A stretch of 64,000 bases of DNA from positions 1-64,000 of the forward strand of contig JAJBAV010000011.1 of assembly GCA_020532085.1 (NCBI GenBank), given 5' to 3'. The first letter of the stretch is position 1, and every line of letters starts with the position of its first letter. Origin of the DNA: Candidatus Cloacimonadota bacterium. Its GTDB lineage: Bacteria; Cloacimonadota; Cloacimonadia; Cloacimonadales; Cloacimonadaceae. Under the pieces are notes generated by a model. It was given only the letters and a program-made list of their open reading frames with translations, had not been told where the DNA came from and made no database searches. Shown here one piece after another: positions 17,457-28,700 of this stretch. The position numbers and the translations under genes are program-made.

Positions 17457-17600
17457 TTATTCGTCGACGGGTTCAAAGAAATCTTTGCCGACGCCGCACA
17501 TGGGGCAAACCCAATCTTCGGGCAGGTCCTCGAAGGGGATGTTGTCGTTTTCCGCGGGGTCGTAGACCCACTGGCAGGCAGTGCAGATGAATTTTTGCAT
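17457..17600 (-). CDS. Rubredoxin
   Basis: A 47-residue electron carrier. It holds one iron bound by two cysteine pairs: [12 protein letters not shown] near the N-terminus and [13 protein letters not shown] at 30-42. Asp/Glu-rich text between the pairs ([14 protein letters not shown]) is standard for rubredoxins. The ATG at 17600 has AAGGAG upstream. It lies between rubrerythrin and a ferritin-like gene, so it is the likely electron donor to rubrerythrin and to desulfoferrodoxin in reducing peroxide and superoxide. Confidence 0.95.
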   Translation of the reverse strand: MQKFICTACQWVYDPAENDNIPFEDLPEDWVCPMCGVGKDFFEPVDE

Positions 17601-17610
17601 TTTATGCTCC

Positions 17611-18201
17611 TTAATAGGTTTCGCAGTGAACTTCGAAATAGGCCTTGGGATGCAGGCAGCAGGGACAGGTTTCCGGCGCTTCGGCGCCTTCGTGGATGTA
17701 GCCGCAGTTGAGGCATTTCCAAAACAAGCCGCCGTCCTTTTTGAAGACCTTCATGTCTTTGACGTTGTCGTAGAGCTTGCGAAAGCGTTTTTCGTGCTCT
17801 TTTTCCACTTTGGCCACCAGGCGCCAGGTGAGGGCGATATCCTTGTAGCCTTCTTCTTCCGCGATATCGGCGAAAATGGGATAGAGCTCGGTCCATTCCT
17901 CTTTTTCCCCGTCGGCGGCGTATTTCAGGTTTTTAAGGGTGCTTTCAGCCGACCAGCCCACGGGGTAGGAGGCCATGATGCTCATCATTTCGCCTTCCAA
18001 GCCTTGTTTCAGCAGGTGTTTGAAGAAGAGCTTGGCGTGTTCCTTTTCGTTTTCAGCGGTTTCCGTGAAGATGTTCGAAATCTGCTCGAAACCCTCTTTT
18101 TTGGCTGTTTTGGCCGCGTAGAGGTAGCGCATGCGGGCCTGGCTTTCCCCGGCAAAGGACTTCATCAGGTTGCCGGCGGTTTGGGTGTCTTTGAATGGCA
18201 T
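17611..18201 (-). CDS. rbr: Rubrerythrin
   Basis: A 196-residue NADH-linked peroxidase component of anaerobes. Residues 1-150 form the diiron ferritin-like domain ([22 protein letters not shown], split here, then [14 protein letters not shown] and [11 protein letters not shown]). The C-terminus is a rubredoxin-like domain with KCLNCGYIH and [11 protein letters not shown], giving the FeS4 site. Length and order are those of classical rubrerythrin. It sits directly upstream of the rubredoxin gene and downstream of desulfoferrodoxin, forming a superoxide-peroxide detoxification series. Confidence 0.95.
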   Translation of the reverse strand: MPFKDTQTAGNLMKSFAGESQARMRYLYAAKTAKKEGFEQISNIFTETAENEKEHAKLFFKHLLKQGLEGEMMSIMASYPVGWSAESTLKNLKYAADGEKEEWTELYPIFADIAEEEGYKDIALTWRLVAKVEKEHEKRFRKLYDNVKDMKVFKKDGGLFWKCLNCGYIHEGAEAPETCPCCLHPKAYFEVHCETY

Positions 18202-18228
18202 TGCTTTATTTCCTCCCCTTGGGTGATT

Positions 18229-18606
18229 TCAGGCTTTCCAGAGACCGTGCAGGTTGCAGTATTCACGCACCGTGAGCACTTTGTCGGCCTTCACGCGGAA
18301 GATCGCCTCCGGGGCGTCACCGGGCTTGAGTTCGCGGCGGTAAACCTTGTTCTTGGTGCAGACCTCGATCATGCTGATGTAGTGCTTTTCCTCCATGGGA
18401 TGTGGCACAGAGCCCACGGCGACCTTGATCTTGTCGCCCATTTCAGTGACCACGGGAACGTGTTTTTCCAGCGCGGCATCCACAGTGTTGCCGGCCAGAA
18501 GCTTCATCGGCTCGCCGCAGCAAACCAGTTCGCCGGCCCCGGTGAAAAGCACTTCCACCAAGTTTCCGCAAATCGGGCAGTGGTATATCTGACGCAGTTC
18601 TGTCAT
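18229..18606 (-). CDS. dfx: Desulfoferrodoxin (superoxide reductase)
   Basis: A 125-residue superoxide reductase that converts superoxide to hydrogen peroxide without making oxygen. The N-terminal desulforedoxin-type iron site uses C10 and C13 (YHCPICGN) and the CC pair at 29-30 (ELVCCGEPM). The catalytic His4Cys iron site is supported by [16 protein letters not shown] and the C-terminal [10 protein letters not shown]. The open frame continues to 18666, but the ATG at 18606 begins the conserved domain after a GGAG-like site. First gene of the leftward redox operon. Confidence 0.95.
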   Translation of the reverse strand: MTELRQIYHCPICGNLVEVLFTGAGELVCCGEPMKLLAGNTVDAALEKHVPVVTEMGDKIKVAVGSVPHPMEEKHYISMIEVCTKNKVYRRELKPGDAPEAIFRVKADKVLTVREYCNLHGLWKA

Positions 18607-18637
18607 GTTTAACTCCTTGTCTTGATGTTGAGGTTCA

Positions 18638-18666
18638 AGAGTCCGGAGGGCGGCATCTTTTGTCAA
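18638..18666 (-). promoter_or_regulatory. Promoter of the redox operon
   Basis: Leftward TTGACA (18666-18661), 17 nt, then GACTCT (18643-18638), about 30 bases before the desulfoferrodoxin ATG. The -10 is poor, which would fit a regulated promoter. Confidence 0.45.
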
Positions 18667-18770
18667 CAGAAATCTGCGCCCTGTACGCGGGAAATATTTT
18701 GCTTGCCAAAAAAGCGATTATTCTATTAGTGGAAACACAAGGTTTGTTGAACATGAGGAACAAGATATCC

Positions 18771-19631
18771 ATGAAAAGATTGTTGCCGCTACTGGCCGCG
18801 CTGCTCCTGCTGCTGTCCGGATGCGTGGAATACGATGAAGAGCTTTGGCTGAACTCCAACGGTTCGGGCCGGGCCAAGGTGCGCCTGGTCCACCGCTCCT
18901 ATTATGCCAACACCCAGGAGATCATGAACAAGCTCGACAAACCCGGGATCCACCTGGAAGACATCAAAAGAAAGCAGAGCGGGCCGCACATGATCTACGA
19001 AGTGGAGCTAAAGTTCGACAGCATCGAGGCTTTCAACAGCATCAGCGACCAGCTGTGGTCCGCGGATTTCTGGGGCAACATCACCCTCGCCAAGAATGCC
19101 AAGGGCAACATAGAATTTCAGCGCCTCATCTCGCTGGGCAGCCAGAATGCGGCTCCGGCTGGAACCGGGTTCCCCTCCGGGGCAGGCGAGAATTACCCCG
19201 CTGGTGATGACAGCTCCATGTTCGCCGCGGAAGACAGCCTTGTTTACGATGATGACTACATCAACAGCCTGCCCGACGACAACGACATCCTGCAGGGCAT
19301 CTACATGCAGGAGCAAACCGAACATCCGCTCTGGACCTACAAACTCCACCTGCCCTGGAAGATCATCCACGCGGGCGACAACTCCCAAAGCATAGATCAC
19401 GCCAACAAAGTGGTCACCTGGAAGTTCGACACCCTGAACATGTGGAACAAAAAGGAACTGATGACCGTGGAGATGAAAAAGGGCCTGAGCTGGATCGTTT
19501 ACGCGCTGATCGGCCTCGCGGGCGCTCTCGTGCTGTTTTTCATCATCTGGATGATCAGGATCAACCGCCGTTCCCATCTGCACGACGCCATTAAGCACCA
19601 CCGGGAAAGGGAGCATCTGCACCGGAAATAG
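18771..19631 (+). CDS. LppM-like lipoprotein with C-terminal membrane anchor
   Basis: A 286-residue envelope protein. The signal peptide MKRLLPLLAALLLLLSGC ends in a lipobox with Cys18. The following text (EELWLNSNGSGRAKVRLVHR) resembles the LppM/DUF3153 domain with its polar strand pattern. Residues around 240-265 form one hydrophobic helix (WIVYALIGLAGALVLFFIIW) followed by a basic tail, so the protein is held at both ends. An ATG at 18753 is an alternative start six codons upstream; 18771 is preferred because it starts the lipoprotein signal and AGGAA precedes it. It diverges from the redox operon. Function unknown. Confidence 0.72.
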   Translation: MKRLLPLLAALLLLLSGCVEYDEELWLNSNGSGRAKVRLVHRSYYANTQEIMNKLDKPGIHLEDIKRKQSGPHMIYEVELKFDSIEAFNSISDQLWSADFWGNITLAKNAKGNIEFQRLISLGSQNAAPAGTGFPSGAGENYPAGDDSSMFAAEDSLVYDDDYINSLPDDNDILQGIYMQEQTEHPLWTYKLHLPWKIIHAGDNSQSIDHANKVVTWKFDTLNMWNKKELMTVEMKKGLSWIVYALIGLAGALVLFFIIWMIRINRRSHLHDAIKHHREREHLHRK

Positions 19632-19665
19632 GGCAGGGGGTTGACCGGGTCTGGGAGCTAAAGGT

Positions 19666-20439
19666 TCAGGCGAAAAGCCTGGCCAGGCGCGGTATCCAGG
19701 TAAGCAGCACGAACAGCCAGCCCACTATTCCCCCCACGATCGCGGCATAGTGCCCAAAGGTAGGTCTGGAAAGCGGTTTGGCGGCTTTGGCATTGCCGGC
19801 GTTGATGTGTTTTTGCACGGGCACGAGGCAAAGGATGGAGAAGGCCAGCGCGCCGAGGGTGAGCGCGATATCCGCCCCCAGGCTAAGGAGTAGCGAGAAC
19901 ACCAGGATGGAGCGTGCCGCCAGCGCCAGCAGGGCCACGATCCAGAGCCAGCCGTGGAGCGTGAAATCCTGTTCCGGCAGATCCTTGCCCAAATCCCGGT
20001 CCAGTGAGATCTTGGTGAATACGCCCGCCAGCGCGAAGGGGTTCAGCGAATCCCTCCAAAAATACGCCGCGGTGCGGCCCCGGCGCTGAAAACGGAGAAA
20101 ACGCCAGTTCCTGTAAACCCAGTAGAGCTCGTAAAGTCCCAAGGTGATGAGGCTCAGCCAGACCAGCCGGGAAACGGGAAGGTGGAAAAACAGCGGCTCC
20201 TGTTGGTCATCGATCCCGGCCAGATCTTTTTCCTCCGCCCAATCCGTGATCCGCACGTCCGATTCATGCAGATAGCGCATCAGTTCCGGGATGTCGCGGA
20301 TCTTCAGCCACCGCGGCGAGCGGCTGTCCATCACAAAGGAATCCTGATCCAGCACATCGTCCAGGATCAGGTCCAGCACCTCTTTGGGGCTGGCCGGCCC
20401 GAGGGTTTTGCCCTCGAAAGTGTAGTAATACTTCGCCAT
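19666..20439 (-). CDS. GYF_2 domain plus DUF4234-like membrane protein
   Basis: A 257-residue protein. Residues 1-60 match the GYF_2/DUF4339 fold (MAKYYYTFEGKTLGPASPKE), a small domain thought to bind proline-rich peptides. The rest is a membrane part with four or five helices; LITLGLYELYWVYRNWRFLR is typical of DUF4234. The final stretch has a further helix pair. The function is unknown. It is downstream of gap but separated by a strong terminator at 20443-20470, so it may depend on read-through or its own promoter. Confidence 0.75.
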   Translation of the reverse strand: MAKYYYTFEGKTLGPASPKEVLDLILDDVLDQDSFVMDSRSPRWLKIRDIPELMRYLHESDVRITDWAEEKDLAGIDDQQEPLFFHLPVSRLVWLSLITLGLYELYWVYRNWRFLRFQRRGRTAAYFWRDSLNPFALAGVFTKISLDRDLGKDLPEQDFTLHGWLWIVALLALAARSILVFSLLLSLGADIALTLGALAFSILCLVPVQKHINAGNAKAAKPLSRPTFGHYAAIVGGIVGWLFVLLTWIPRLARLFA

Positions 20440-20442
20440 CTG

Positions 20443-20470
20443 AAAAACGCGGGGTGGCCGCGGCCACCCC
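20443..20470 (-). terminator. Rho-independent terminator after gap
   Basis: A perfect 20-bp palindrome (GGGGTGGCCGCGGCCACCCC at 20451-20470) followed leftward by GCG and five T residues. A textbook intrinsic terminator for the fba-gap unit. Confidence 0.85.
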
Positions 20471-20479
20471 GGGTTCAGA

Positions 20480-22464
<1,985 letters not shown>

Positions 22465-22495
22465 TTATAACCTCCCTGGTCAGATGTTTTTTTTC

Positions 22496-22525
22496 ATAAT
22501 CTTTAGGCTTTGGAGTGGATGTCAA
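22496..22525 (-). promoter_or_regulatory. Promoter of the fba-gap unit
   Basis: Leftward TTGACA (22525-22520), an 18-nt spacer and GATTAT (22501-22496). The -35 covers the TGA of rmuC (22522-22524), so glycolytic genes get an independent start within a compact gene order. Confidence 0.65.
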
Positions 22526-24273
22526 GCGAAATCCTCCTCGTCCTCCGCGGTGGCCGTCAAATCGGTTTCCGCCTCCAGTTCGAGGACTTGGGCCGCGTCG
22601 TCCACCGGCAGTTCCTGCACCTTGTTCAGTTTTTTCTGGATCTGGCGGCTGCGGTGGCTGGCCTGTTCGATGGTGTTGGAGGCTTCCTGCAGCTTTTTCT
22701 GAGTGTGCTCCAACACTTTGCCAAATTTGCCGAATTCGTTCTTCACCGCGCTGAGGATCTTCCAGACCTCGCCGGTGCGCTTTTCGATGGCCAGGGTGCG
22801 GAAACCCAGCTGCAGGCTGTTCAGGATGGCCGCCACCGTGGTTGGCCCCACCACCACCACCTGATATTGGCGGCGCAGCTGCTCAAAGAGGGCGGGATCG
22901 CGCAGGACCTCGGCGTAGAGGCCTTCCACGGGCAGAAAGAGCAGCGCGAAATCGGTGGTCAGGGGCGGATTGAGGTATTTGTCGCGGATATCCCTGGCGC
23001 AGCCCAGGATGCGGTTGTAAAGAGCTTTGCGGGCGGTTTCCGTGGCCACAGGGTCACCGGCGTCCCAGGCCTCCACCAGGCGCGTGTAATCCTCGATGGG
23101 AAACTTGGCGTCGATGGGCAGGTAAACGCTTTCCTGGTCTTCATCGCGGCCAGGCAGGCGAATGGCGAATTCCACCACCTCGTCGCGCCGCTTGTGGGGT
23201 TTGAAATTGCGCGTGTACTGCTCCGGCGTGAGCATCTGCTCCAGGATCGCGTCCAGCTGGAATTCGCCCATCATGCCGCGGTTTTTCACGTTGGTGAGCA
23301 CCTTTTTGAGGTCGCCCACCCCGCTGGCCAGGCTCTGCATTTCGCCCAAACCCTTGTGCACCAGCTCCAGCCGCTCGCTCACCTGCTTGAAGGATTCGCC
23401 CAGTCTCTTTTCCAGGGTGTCGTGCAGCTTCTCGTCCACCGTTTTGCGCATCTCTTCCAGCTTGGTCTCGTTGTTGGCGCGGATCTGTTCCAAACGTCCT
23501 TCCAGAGCAGTTTTCAAGGCATCGAACTGCTGCTGCTGGGTGTTCACCAGGTCCTGCAGTTTGCGGGCCAGCGATTCGGCCAGGTTGTTCAGCGAAGTGC
23601 CCAGTTCCGCGCGATTCTTGGCGGCGTCGGCGTTGATCAGCTGGGTCAGCTTGTTCAGCGAAGTGCTGCTTTCCTCGCGGTTTTTACGGTTTTCGCTGTT
23701 CAGGTTTTCCTTTTGCAAATTTAGGGCGGAAACCACTTCCCGGCGGGATTCAGATTCCAGGTTCAGCATGTCTTCCAGTTTCTTTTCATTGCTGGTCCGG
23801 ATTAGCTCCAACCGTCCTTCCAGAGCAGTTTTCAAGGCATCGAACTGCTGCTGCTGGGTGTTCACCAGATCCTGCAGTTTGCGGGCCAGCGATTCGGCCA
23901 GGTTGTTCAGTGAAGTGCCCAGTTCCGCGCGGTTTTTGGCGGCGTCGGCGTTGATCAGCTGGGTCAGCTTGTTCAGCGAAGTGCTGCTTTCCTCGCGGTT
24001 TTTGCGGTTTTCGCTGTTCAGGTTTTCGTTCTGCCGGTCCAGCGAGGCCACCAGTTCCTTGCGGGTGTCGGTTTCCAGGGCCAGCAGGTCCGTGCGCAGG
24101 CGCTGCAGATCATCGCGCAGATTGCGTTCAAAGGCCTCCAATGCGCCGGAGAACCTGGTTACGGCCTCCAGCCTGTCATCCGGAGCTGAGCGTTTGCGGT
24201 AGAGCAGGATGGCGGCAACCGTTCCCAAAACCAGGATCAGCGCGCACAGGGTCAGGATCGCCCAAAGCATCAT
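22522..24273 (-). CDS. rmuC: DNA recombination protein RmuC with an internal duplication
   Basis: A 583-residue RmuC-family protein, which in other bacteria limits rearrangements at inverted repeats. It has an N-terminal membrane helix (about 5-25), a very long coiled coil (30-330) and the conserved nuclease-like domain (370-540) with PIDAKFPIEDY, LLFLPVEGLYAEVL and VVVGPTTVAAILNSL. The coiled coil contains a tandem duplication of 106 residues, nearly identical at DNA level (23495-23708 versus 23813-24026), which explains why it exceeds the usual 450-500 residues. It starts 11 bases after the S24 regulator and is probably co-transcribed with it. Confidence 0.93.
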   Translation of the reverse strand: MMLWAILTLCALILVLGTVAAILLYRKRSAPDDRLEAVTRFSGALEAFERNLRDDLQRLRTDLLALETDTRKELVASLDRQNENLNSENRKNREESSTSLNKLTQLINADAAKNRAELGTSLNNLAESLARKLQDLVNTQQQQFDALKTALEGRLELIRTSNEKKLEDMLNLESESRREVVSALNLQKENLNSENRKNREESSTSLNKLTQLINADAAKNRAELGTSLNNLAESLARKLQDLVNTQQQQFDALKTALEGRLEQIRANNETKLEEMRKTVDEKLHDTLEKRLGESFKQVSERLELVHKGLGEMQSLASGVGDLKKVLTNVKNRGMMGEFQLDAILEQMLTPEQYTRNFKPHKRRDEVVEFAIRLPGRDEDQESVYLPIDAKFPIEDYTRLVEAWDAGDPVATETARKALYNRILGCARDIRDKYLNPPLTTDFALLFLPVEGLYAEVLRDPALFEQLRRQYQVVVVGPTTVAAILNSLQLGFRTLAIEKRTGEVWKILSAVKNEFGKFGKVLEHTQKKLQEASNTIEQASHRSRQIQKKLNKVQELPVDDAAQVLELEAETDLTATAEDEEDFA

Positions 24274-24283
24274 TGCACCAGGC

Positions 24284-25009
24284 TTAGGATACTTTGCGCA
24301 TCAGATAGTAGAGCGAGCCGATCAGGGTGATGTCCTGATGCTCGTCCGGGTTGATCAGCAGGGGCTGGTACTCGTCGTTGAGCGAAACCAGGATGATCAT
24401 TTTTTCCTTGTCGTCCATCATCAGGCGTTTCAGGGTGATCCCGCCGTCGATCCGCAAAGCGCAGATCTGTCCCGCCAACTGTCTCCAGTCCTGGCTTTGG
24501 CGGATCAGCACCAGATCGTTGTTGAGCACCGTGGGTTCCATGCTGCAGCCGTTCACGCGCAGGCAAACATAGTCGTCCACCACCCCGCGGATCATGGCCC
24601 GGCGAATGGTGAGAAATTCCATATAGGTGTCAAAATTGTCCACGGGCGGGCCGGCCGCGATCTCTCCGGAAACCGGGATGTCCAGCAGATCAGCCCAGCG
24701 GGCCTGCTCGCGGGAACGCGCCAGAACGTCCAGTTCGCTGTGGATGAAATCGCGCACCTGATTGAGCTTTTCCCTGGTTTTTTGCCGCGAATCCTGCGGA
24801 TCCACCCACATCGGGCCCTTGCCGGTGATCAGCCAGTGCAGATTGACGTCACAGAGTTTGGTGAGCAGCAGCATCGTGTCTGTGGACGGACGTATCTTTC
24901 CGGATTCGATCTGCGAGATGGCGGATGGCTTCACCTTCAGGGTTTTGGCTAGGGCGCTTTGCGTGACCTTCAAGGTTAAACGCAGGGCCCTCATTCTTCT
25001 TCCGATCAT
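24284..25009 (-). CDS. LexA/CI-like S24 family transcriptional regulator
   Basis: A 241-residue repressor-type protein. Residues 1-65 form an XRE helix-turn-helix (TQSALAKTLKVKPSAISQIE). Residues 105-235 form an S24 peptidase domain: Ala119-Gly120 is the likely self-cleavage site (EIAAGPPVD), with catalytic Ser156 (NGCSMEPT) and Lys194 (GGITLKRL). All parts for RecA-stimulated autocleavage are present, so it could control a DNA-damage or mobile-element response. The ATG at 25009 has GGAGG in front; the frame's longer start at 25048 does not. rmuC follows in the same unit, a DNA-repair context. No phage genes lie nearby. Confidence 0.88.
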   Translation of the reverse strand: MIGRRMRALRLTLKVTQSALAKTLKVKPSAISQIESGKIRPSTDTMLLLTKLCDVNLHWLITGKGPMWVDPQDSRQKTREKLNQVRDFIHSELDVLARSREQARWADLLDIPVSGEIAAGPPVDNFDTYMEFLTIRRAMIRGVVDDYVCLRVNGCSMEPTVLNNDLVLIRQSQDWRQLAGQICALRIDGGITLKRLMMDDKEKMIILVSLNDEYQPLLINPDEHQDITLIGSLYYLMRKVS

Positions 25010-25071
25010 GTTGTTCCTCCAGTCTGAGCTTGTTTTCGCCCCCGCCACGCGGGAACCTTGTCGCTCAGAGC

Positions 25072-25100
25072 AACTTTTTCCACCCGCCCTGCCCTGTCAA
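25072..25100 (-). promoter_or_regulatory. Promoter of the S24 regulator
   Basis: Leftward TTGACA (25100-25095), 17 nt, AAAGTT (25077-25072). The inverted heptamers TCTGAGC (25023-25029) and GCTCAGA straddle the transcription start region and could be an autoregulatory operator; that is a guess. Confidence 0.45.
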
Positions 25101-25459
25101 GCGCTTTTTTGTAATTCGCGCTAATAGCTGCCGCCAGGCGCGGTTATTCCTGATTCGGTTTAACGCCCTCCTGGTGTTGGACCCGTTTGTCCTGACAGCT
25201 TTTGTCCTCTCAGCCCGGACTGCTGACGGCTTGATAGGGCCTATGCCGCCAGGACGACTCATGCATGCAGTATCGGGATCACGGGGTTTGTCCAAGCTGT
25301 ACAATTATCATCCGGGCGATACTCATCGATCCAGTCTAAATTGCACAATGAACCCTGAAGACCGTTGCACCTAAAAGTGGACAAAAAGTATGCATAATAA
25401 GTTCTTGACAAATTATATACGCAATTCATTTTGGTACCAGCACAACACAGGAGCCAAAC
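25101..25459. other. Gap at the boundary between GC-rich core and AT-richer segment
   Basis: No gene is seen. GC content visibly falls from about 25370 onward. The text around 25371 contains AAAAGTGGACA, which resembles the ends of some insertion sequences, and TTGACA occurs at about 25408 ahead of the transposase fragment. I could not find a matching inverted end. Confidence 0.4.
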
Positions 25460-25687
25460 ATGGAAAAAGAGACCATAACCTTCGCCGATCAAGAGATTGC
25501 CAATCGCCTGGCAAACCGCAAACACTTTCTCAAAGACATAGAAATCCTGATAGACTGGAAAAGGATCAGGACCATTCTTGCCAAAGTAGAGATCCGGCGT
25601 CTGTCTGTGGCGGGTCGGGATGCCTTTTCGGCCGAGGTTATGTTTCGGATCATGGCAGCCAGCAGCGGCACCTCCCGGTCCACATAG
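25460..25687 (+). pseudogene. N-terminal fragment of an IS5-like transposase
   Basis: A 75-residue frame that starts like IS5-family (DUF772-type) transposases: a short helical lead, then EILIDWKRIRTILAKVEIRR and AGRDAFSAEVMFRIM. In intact elements this continues with a leucine-rich helix and a DDE catalytic core. Here the match stops after FRIM, the frame ends 10 codons later, and no DDE region is found on either strand before 25760. It is therefore a remnant. It lies 73 bases from the 3' end of the giant adhesin gene and shares its lower GC, marking an insertion or deletion scar. Confidence 0.65.
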
Positions 25688-25760
25688 TCAGATGTCTTGA
25701 CTTGTGTATTGTTGTGGTGAACCCTTGCGATCGTCCCATGTTAAAAATTAATTTGAAAAT

Positions 25761-28700
25761 CTATGGTATTTTTTGAGTACCTTTTATCAGTTTATGCTTA
25801 ACAATTGGGTGCCTGATTGCCCCACTCACGGCTATCACTTTGAAGAACAACCGGTCAGCATATTCCGTAAGGCCTTCCATAATGATCTGGGAGGATTCCA
25901 CATTTTGCAACAATGTGTCAAATGAGCAGTCGAAGTATGGTTGGTCGCTCACATGTACCTCGTAATGACTGACCGTTATGGTATTACCCATGATATCCTG
26001 AGTAACGTCATCCCAATCTATGCTCAACACTTCATTCTGCACACTGATACTCAGATGTTGTGGCACCTGAGGTTCGTATGCAGATGAGGTCATGGCTGTC
26101 ACAATCACAGGGTGTTGGGTAACCCATCCTGCTTCGTCAGTTGCTTGAAGCAGGAAGTAATAGCGTGTTGCAGGCTCAAGACCGGCAACTGTGGAGAACA
26201 CCAAACCTTCGCCTGCATAAGCCAGAACAGGATCATTTGAGTTATCCCAAAGCATATCTGCCTCGCTTACGTCCGCTTCGTTTGAATAGTAGATCATGTA
26301 ACCAGCGAAGTTTAGATCGCTGGAAGCAGACCAAGTAAGTAAGATTGTGGTATCGGACACATCCTGCACGAAGAAGCTGGAGATATCAACGGGCGGTGTG
26401 GTGTCCACTCTGAAAACCCAATCATCATCAATACCCTCAGTATTAGTTAGGCCACTAAAGCCAATAGTGCCGCAGAGGTCGGTAGCCTTGAGTTCAAATT
26501 TGTAAATGCCATCTGAAGTAACAAAAACAGGAATAATCACCCCAAACTGCGCGTTTCGCACAACATTGCTCTTAACAGGGTCTGACACTTGCCAGGCCTC
26601 TTCTGGATCGTAGACACCATTTTGGTTTTCGTCAATGCGATACATAACTGATCCATTACTAATGCCACTTGCATCAGACATCAAAGCCCCGATAACAAGA
26701 TCCGTCGTGTTGCTCCAAACAGGTAGAGGCTGACCTTCAGGCTCAGGGTTAAAGAATTGCGGCGCTGTAGTGTCGATTCGCACAAGCCAATCATCATTGA
26801 TTCCTTCAATGTTTTGGTTGCCACTGTAGCCGATATTTCCAAGGTTATCTATTGCCTTGAATTCAAAGCAATAATGGCCGTCACTAGTTAGGTCTAGCTG
26901 GATTGTAACTGTGCAGTCACTCTGGGTAGATAGCAGTTTCTGCCGTTGTATTTGTTGCCAGGACTCGTCATCGTCATAAACGCCATTTCTATTTGCATCA
27001 TATCGGAACAGCATCTCGGATATGGCATTCATGTCCTGGACTGTAGCGCCGATTATTACTGCCATCGAGTCTATCCATACTGGATCGGGCTGGTTAGCCG
27101 GAACTGGGTTAACGAATAATGGCGCTGTTGTGTCAATCCTAACCAACCAGTCGTCATTGATGCCTTCTGCATTTTGATCTCCGCTGTAACCAATATTTCC
27201 CAGAGCATTCAGAGCTCTGAATTCAAATCTGCATAGGCCATCCGCCTCAAATATTACCGACTGAAGAATATTAAGCATACAAGACGCATATTCAAAATTG
27301 TCAACATTTTGCCAAGATTCGTCAAAATCATATACTCCATTTCCGTTACGGTCATAACGGAATTCAACGCTGATTATAGCATGCGAGTTACTTACTGTGC
27401 ATCCCAAGACGACTTCTCTGGTCATCCAGTCGGGATCAGGTTGGTTTGTTGGAACTGGATCTGAGATAACTGGAGGCGTGCTATCTATGCGGACTACCCA
27501 ATCGTCAACAATGCCTTCGGATTCATTGATCCCGCTATAACCAACGTTACCATAGATATCCGCAGCCCTGAATTCAAAAGGCAACGAACCATCTGTATCA
27601 TATTCAACATCTACATTGATGTCCAAGGTATCTCTATTAGTGTCATATAGTTCAAGCCGGGAGATATTCAACCAAGTTTCGGATTCATCATAGATTCCAT
27701 TGCCGTTTTTATCATATCTGTATTGTATTGAGTTTGGATCTATCAAGTTAAAATCTGAAACTTTGCATCCTATAGAAGCTACTCTACCACCAAACCAATC
27801 AGGCTCTGGTTGTCCGGCAGGTAAGGGATCTGTAAACACTGGACCCGATCTATCAATGAATACAAAAACAGGGTCTGACATCTGCGATACGTTATTGCTC
27901 TGATCCACAGCCCTGATCGCTATCCAATACTCTCCATGTTCAAGAGGTGTGATGTTTGTTTGTGTCGTAGGCATGAATCGGAGTTCGGAATCTTGGAATA
28001 CCGACCATAATTGATCTGAATTATCGACAACACTATCGGTAGAAATATATAGTTCGTATTTCCCAAAATACGTATCATAACTCGGATCCCAACCAAGCAT
28101 CGCAGAATTGTTATCCTGTACTATAAGGTGCAAACCTCCAACGGGAGAAGGGACTTGTGTGTCTCTAACTAAACCACTAATAATGAAATTGTCTACAGTC
28201 CAAAAATTATCCTGCCCAATGTTAGCGTTAGGATTGCTGTAAAGCCAACGAAACCTCACCGAAGATTTGCCATCTAACACAGGAACTGAATAAGTTTTTA
28301 AACCAGTGTGACTTGTAGAATAAGCATCAACTACTGTGTAGCTTACGTTATTCAATGTGTACGCAAAAGAGCCAAGTCCATCACTATAAGGTAGGAATTC
28401 CGAATCAAATGAAACCTGAATTTCTTTGTAATCAGTTAAATCATGGAGAAAAGATAACATACGCTCATTAACTGTGCCCCCAACGGTAGCCATTGTCTTC
28501 ATCACGTAATTGTCATCTCCTAGCAAGATGGGTTGCCAGGGGAAAGTTGTGGTCCCAGAGTGCAGAGAACCCCATCCGTCGGGTAATACCCCTTCATTGT
28601 TAAACGTCTCATATGACATCCATGTTTCTCTTGAAGTTAAAACCACTGATTGCTCGGCAACCCACCCGCACATATCCACGGCTTCAACTGATAGAATTGT

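Noticed and set aside
25010-25459. Complete IS element around the transposase fragment
   Set aside because: No matching inverted ends or DDE core were found; only the N-terminal fragment remains.
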